Source: Neomegalonema sp. (GTDB lineage Bacteria > Pseudomonadota > Alphaproteobacteria > Rhodobacterales > Rhodobacteraceae). Taken from it: DNA of 64,000 nucleotides. The position numbers and the translations under genes are program-made. Under the pieces are notes generated by a model that searched no databases, had not been told where the DNA came from, and worked only from the letters and a program-made list of their open reading frames with translations. The DNA lies in NCBI GenBank assembly GCA_022760435.1, contig JALEFY010000005.1, positions 124,001 through 188,000 on the forward strand, given 5' to 3'. This document shows positions 60,707 to 64,000 of the stretch, piece after piece. Each line of letters starts with the position of its first letter. Position 1 is the first letter of the stretch.

Positions 60707-61264
60707 ATGCAGTGTTTGATGGGCGCTTGGGCAACGCGCAAGATCGCGCTGGCAGCCGCGATCGTGTTTGTCGGCTTGTCGGCTGGCGCGCCGGCCTTTG
60801 CTCAGGGCGCAGAAACACCCTTTGGTGGCTTCTCGCATGACACGACTCAACCGATCCAAGTTTCGGCCGATAGTCTCGAGGTGCGCAATGCCGATCGTGT
60901 CGCGGTCTTTACCGGCACGGTGCAGGTGCAGCAGGGCAAGATCCGCATGGAGGCCGATGCGCTCGAAGTGCGCTACGCCGAAGGCGCGAGCGGCGGTCAG
61001 GGCGCCATCGACCGTCTCAGCGCGCAAGGCAATGTCCTGATCTCCAGCGGCACCGAGGGCGCGCAAGCGGAGCGGGCCATCTATGATGTTGCCAGCGGCA
61101 TGATCGAGATGCAGGGCAATGTTACCCTGGTGCAGGGCGAGAAGAACTCGCTGCAAGGCGGGCGCCTGCGCATCAATCTCAACAAGGGCACGGCCCGGAT
61201 GGATGGTGGGCGCATCGGCGTGACACTGACCCCGCAACAAGGCGGCGCGTCGCAAACTCAATAA
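60707..61264 (+). CDS. lptA: LPS transport periplasmic protein LptA
   Basis: LptA forms the periplasmic bridge for lipopolysaccharide. The 185-residue precursor has a signal peptide (ending in APAFAQ, cleaved near residue 33) and the OstA-type repeat pattern PIQVSADSLEVRNADRVAVFTGTVQVQQG, here read as PIQVSADSLEV and TGTVQVQQG, then IEMQGNVTLVQGEK. The 82 bases before it lack a clear promoter, so it probably shares transcription with lptC. Confidence 0.9.
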   Translation: MQCLMGAWATRKIALAAAIVFVGLSAGAPAFAQGAETPFGGFSHDTTQPIQVSADSLEVRNADRVAVFTGTVQVQQGKIRMEADALEVRYAEGASGGQGAIDRLSAQGNVLISSGTEGAQAERAIYDVASGMIEMQGNVTLVQGEKNSLQGGRLRINLNKGTARMDGGRIGVTLTPQQGGASQTQ

Positions 61265-61330
61265 CCGGTGAGCGCTTGGAGAGGGGAAGCAAAGAGCGCA
61301 AGTCTCACCCAATTGGATGACAAGACGATT

Positions 61331-62116
61331 ATGGCGGATCACTTCCCACATCTTGTGCAAAATGAGGACGCGGCAGTTCCGGCAGCCGCCAAGGGCGAGG
61401 GCCTGCTCGTTTCCGGGATCGGCAAGAGCTATCGGCGGCGCCCGGTTGTGCGCAGCGTTTCGATGCAGCTCAATCGTGGGGAGATCGTTGCTCTGCTTGG
61501 GCCCAATGGCGCGGGCAAAACCACCTGCTTTTACATGATTACCGGCCTGATCCCGGTCGATCGCGGCACGATCTCCGTGGATGGTCAGGACGTGACCAAC
61601 CTGCCGATGTATCGCCGCTCACGGCTCGGCCTGGGCTATCTTCCGCAAGAAGCCTCGATCTTTCGCGGCCTCACCGTCGAGGCCAATGTTCGCGCAGCGC
61701 TGGAGCTGGTCGAAACCTCTCGTGACAAGCGCGAGCGCCGCCTTGACGAATTGCTGGCCGAGTTCTCCGTCACCCATCTGCGGCGTACCCCGGCCATCGC
61801 CCTTTCGGGCGGCGAGCGTCGGCGGGTCGAGATCGCCCGCGCACTGGCTACCAATCCAAAATTCGTCTTGCTCGATGAGCCGTTTGCTGGCGTCGATCCG
61901 ATCGCCGTTGGCGATATTCGCCAACTGGTCTGGCAGCTCAAGGATCGGGGCATCGGCGTCCTGATCACCGATCACAATGTGCGCGAGACGCTCGGGATCG
62001 TCGATCGTGCCTATATCCTGCATGATGGCGGCGTTCTGATGGAAGGCACGCCGCGCGATGTGATCGGCGACGAAAATGTCCGCCGGGTTTATCTCGGCGA
62101 AGGATTTCGGATCTAG
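61331..62116 (+). CDS. lptB: LPS export ABC transporter ATPase LptB
   Basis: LptB is the cytoplasmic ATPase of the LptB2FG complex. The 261-residue protein has Walker A at residues 57-64 (GPNGAGKT), the Q-loop at GYLPQEAS, signature LSGGERRR, Walker B FVLLDEPFAG and switch TDHNVRET. These match LptB closely. ATG 61331 gives the normal length; the in-frame GTG at 61268 would add 21 residues. Confidence 0.96.
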   Translation: MADHFPHLVQNEDAAVPAAAKGEGLLVSGIGKSYRRRPVVRSVSMQLNRGEIVALLGPNGAGKTTCFYMITGLIPVDRGTISVDGQDVTNLPMYRRSRLGLGYLPQEASIFRGLTVEANVRAALELVETSRDKRERRLDELLAEFSVTHLRRTPAIALSGGERRRVEIARALATNPKFVLLDEPFAGVDPIAVGDIRQLVWQLKDRGIGVLITDHNVRETLGIVDRAYILHDGGVLMEGTPRDVIGDENVRRVYLGEGFRI

Positions 62117-62201
62117 AATATCGGTCAAAGGCCCTTCGCAACTGCACAACAGCTTTGCCGGGGCGATAAAATGATATTCGAACCGGAGCATTGAGGCCGA
62201 G

Positions 62202-63755
62202 ATGGCATTTGCACAACGACTAGATCTGCGGCAAGGCCAGCAACTGGTGATGACGCCCCAGTTGCAGCAGGCCATCAAGATGCTGCAAATGTCCAATCTC
62301 GAATTGCGCGATTTCATCTCCGAAGAGCTGGAACGCAATCCGATCCTCGAAGTGGCCAGCAGCGACAGCAGCGGCGAAGATACTGGCGGCGCCGAAGCCG
62401 AGCGCCCTGCCGAGCGGCTTGAGCAGATCCTCTCCGATGATCGGCTGGGCCGGACCGAGGACACTTTCGATACCGGGAACGAAAACCTCTATGCCGATGA
62501 GGCCCATGCTGATCGTCAGGATCGGGCGGAGCACGCTCCCGCCGCCGCGCTTGATGGTCCCCAGGGCGCTGATAGCGGCAACTGGAGCACCGTAGGCAAG
62601 GGCGGCGCCTCGAATTTTGAGGATGTCGAGCAGTCCCTCGAAAACACCCTCTCGAGCGATCTGACCCTGCGCGAACACCTTCTGGCGCAATTGGGCACGG
62701 CAACATCGGACCCGATCGTGCATTTTCTGGCGGGCGAGCTGATCGAGCATATCGATGAAGCCGGATATCTGCGCGCCAACCTTGCCGAGATCGCCGAGCG
62801 CCTGGGCGCGAAACCTGCCGCGATGGAGCAGGCGGTGGCCCTTGTCCATCGCCTCGAGCCGACCGGCATCGGCGCGCGCTCGCTCGGCGAATGCCTCGCC
62901 CTGCAACTGGCAGAGCGCAACCGCTTTGATCCGGCGATGCAGGTTCTGGTCGACAATCTCGCCATGCTCGCGGGCCGCGAATACGCCAAACTGTCCAAGC
63001 TGTGCGGCGTCGATATGGACGATCTGCGCGAGATGATCCACGAGATCCGCGCGCTTGACCCCAAACCCGGCAGCCAGTTCGATCACGACGTCACCCAGAC
63101 CGTTGTCCCGGATGTCTTCGTCTATGAGAACCGCTTTGGCGGCTGGAATATCGAGCTCAACACCGACACCCTTCCGCGTTTGATCGTCAATAACAGCTAT
63201 GCGGCTCAGGTGCTGCGGACCGCGAATGGCTCGGGCGATGAGGTCCGCGAATACATCTCCGAATGTCAGCAAACTGCCAGTTGGTTGATGAAAAGCATTG
63301 ATCAGCGGGCGAAAACGATCCTGCGTGTCGCCAGTGAGATCGTGCGCCAGCAGGATGGCTTTCTGGCCTTTGGGATCTCGGCCCTGCGCCCGCTCAATCT
63401 CAAGGCGGTTGCCGATCGGATCGAGATGCATGAGTCGACCGTGAGCCGGGTGACCTCCAACAAATATATCGCGACCCCGCGCGGGGTATTTGAGCTCAAA
63501 TATTTCTTCACACCTGCGATTGCCTCGACCGATGGACAAAATACCTATTCGGCCGAAGCGATCCGGCACCTGATCAAATCTCTGATTGATAAGGAAGAAT
63601 CGACCGACATCCTGTCCGACGACAGAATCGTAGCGATTTTACGAGAGCAGGGCATTGATATCGCCCGCCGGACAGTGGCTAAATATCGGGACGCGCTGAA
63701 ACTTCCTTCGTCGGTCCAACGACGCAAGGAAAAGTCATCGCTGGTTTCGATGTAG
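62202..63755 (+). CDS. rpoN: RNA polymerase sigma-54 factor
   Basis: Sigma-54 directs RNA polymerase to -24/-12 promoters that need an enhancer-binding activator. The 517-residue protein has the Gln-rich region I (LRQGQQLVMTPQLQQAIKMLQ, read as QQLVMTPQLQQAIKML), an acidic region II, the core-binding region and the C-terminal RpoN box ARRTVAKYR at about 488-496. It lies between lptB and hpf, the common order in alphaproteobacteria. Confidence 0.97.
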   Translation: MAFAQRLDLRQGQQLVMTPQLQQAIKMLQMSNLELRDFISEELERNPILEVASSDSSGEDTGGAEAERPAERLEQILSDDRLGRTEDTFDTGNENLYADEAHADRQDRAEHAPAAALDGPQGADSGNWSTVGKGGASNFEDVEQSLENTLSSDLTLREHLLAQLGTATSDPIVHFLAGELIEHIDEAGYLRANLAEIAERLGAKPAAMEQAVALVHRLEPTGIGARSLGECLALQLAERNRFDPAMQVLVDNLAMLAGREYAKLSKLCGVDMDDLREMIHEIRALDPKPGSQFDHDVTQTVVPDVFVYENRFGGWNIELNTDTLPRLIVNNSYAAQVLRTANGSGDEVREYISECQQTASWLMKSIDQRAKTILRVASEIVRQQDGFLAFGISALRPLNLKAVADRIEMHESTVSRVTSNKYIATPRGVFELKYFFTPAIASTDGQNTYSAEAIRHLIKSLIDKEESTDILSDDRIVAILREQGIDIARRTVAKYRDALKLPSSVQRRKEKSSLVSM

Positions 63756-63773
63756 CAATCGCGGTTTTGCATA

Positions 63774-63787
63774 GGCCCATGCCTTGC
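63774..63787 (+). promoter_or_regulatory. Candidate sigma-54 promoter upstream of hpf
   Basis: GG (63774-63775) and GC (63786-63787) are separated by exactly ten bases, and TTGC (63784-63787) ends the element, as in TGGCAC-N5-TTGCW. The -24 part is imperfect (AGGCCC). It lies 32 bases before the hpf ATG and just after rpoN, so sigma-54 could help express hpf. Confidence 0.35.
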
Positions 63788-63818
63788 ACAGCGCCGCTCC
63801 AAGTGCGAAGTATATCAT

Positions 63819-64000
63819 ATGAGAATTGAAATCACAGGAAAGCAAATCGACGTCGGCCAGGCCCTGAGCAGTCACGTTGAGGAAAAGCTTCTGGAGGCGA
63901 TCCGGAAATATGCCGAACGACCTGTTGAAGCACTGGTCAAATTCTCTAAGGACGCGCATCTGTTCGTGTGCGATTGCTCGGCGCATCTGAGCACCGGTCT
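63819..64000 (+). CDS. hpf: Ribosome hibernation promoting factor, N-terminal part
   Basis: The first 60 residues of an HPF/RaiA-type protein run off the window end. The start MRIEITGKQIDVGQALSSHV matches the family N-terminus, read here as MRIEITGKQIDVG. The protein binds the 30S decoding region and silences ribosomes in stationary phase. Long alphaproteobacterial forms have a C-terminal dimerisation domain that would lie beyond the window. Confidence 0.9.
   Translation, partial: MRIEITGKQIDVGQALSSHVEEKLLEAIRKYAERPVEALVKFSKDAHLFVCDCSAHLSTG

Overview
The window reads as chromosomal DNA of a high-GC alphaproteobacterium, most likely a member of the Rhodobacterales. The main support is gene order: tldD next to coxB-ctaB-small membrane protein-ctaG-coxC-SURF1-thrC-M16 peptidase-GNAT; pheA next to a membrane-anchored cytochrome c and a yejABEF-type transporter; kdsD-lptC-lptA-lptB-rpoN-hpf; and a GapR-type protein. 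This is inferred from remembered synteny, not from a search. Genes are densely packed, with many ATGA/GTGA overlaps between consecutive genes.

Layout. 1-3.5 kb: the end of a VIT1/CCC1-type transporter, a VapD ribonuclease with its small partner, and an ArsR / transglutaminase / ArsP-like permease operon. 3.5-7.3 kb: a SIMPL lipoprotein divergent from three overlapping genes that look like the inner-membrane assembly platform of a type II secretion system (GspL-, GspM- and GspC-like), with no other secretion gene in view. 7.4-13 kb: GapR, an endonuclease/exonuclease/phosphatase protein, and a coupled pair of ApbE flavin transferase and NosR-like membrane flavo/iron-sulfur protein, divergent from a trypsin-fold protein that has lost its catalytic serine. 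13-23 kb: folD, znuBC with a Zur-type operator, a pyrB-pyrC' fusion, plsY, dprA and topA. 22.7-30.1 kb: a five-gene minus-strand run of MoxR, DUF58, BatA/DUF4159, a large membrane protein and DUF454. 30.4-38.6 kb: housekeeping genes (DUF1285, CoA pyrophosphatase, cca, LysE exporter, GST, queG, TPR, SDR, tldD). 38.7-46.7 kb: the cytochrome c oxidase assembly cluster without coxA, then thrC, an M16 peptidase and a GNAT. 46.7-58.7 kb: HAD phosphatase, pheA, cytochrome c, a peptide ABC importer with two tandem binding proteins, and an RNase D-like exonuclease. 58.8-64 kb: LPS genes (kdsD, lptCAB), rpoN and the start of hpf.

How the genes work together. The cox cluster supplies oxidase subunits II and III, heme O synthesis and copper insertion; an FNR-type half-conserved palindrome upstream suggests oxygen control. 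kdsD and lptCAB make the Kdo precursor and the transport machine for lipopolysaccharide. ApbE should covalently load FMN onto the NosR-like protein.

Most worth a second look: the orphan L-M-C secretion platform; the flavinylation pair with its divergent pseudo-protease; the pyrB-pyrC' fusion whose second half lacks metal ligands; the arsR-transglutaminase-permease operon; a Zur box sitting exactly between the -35 and -10 of znuCB; and a cox cluster without subunit I.
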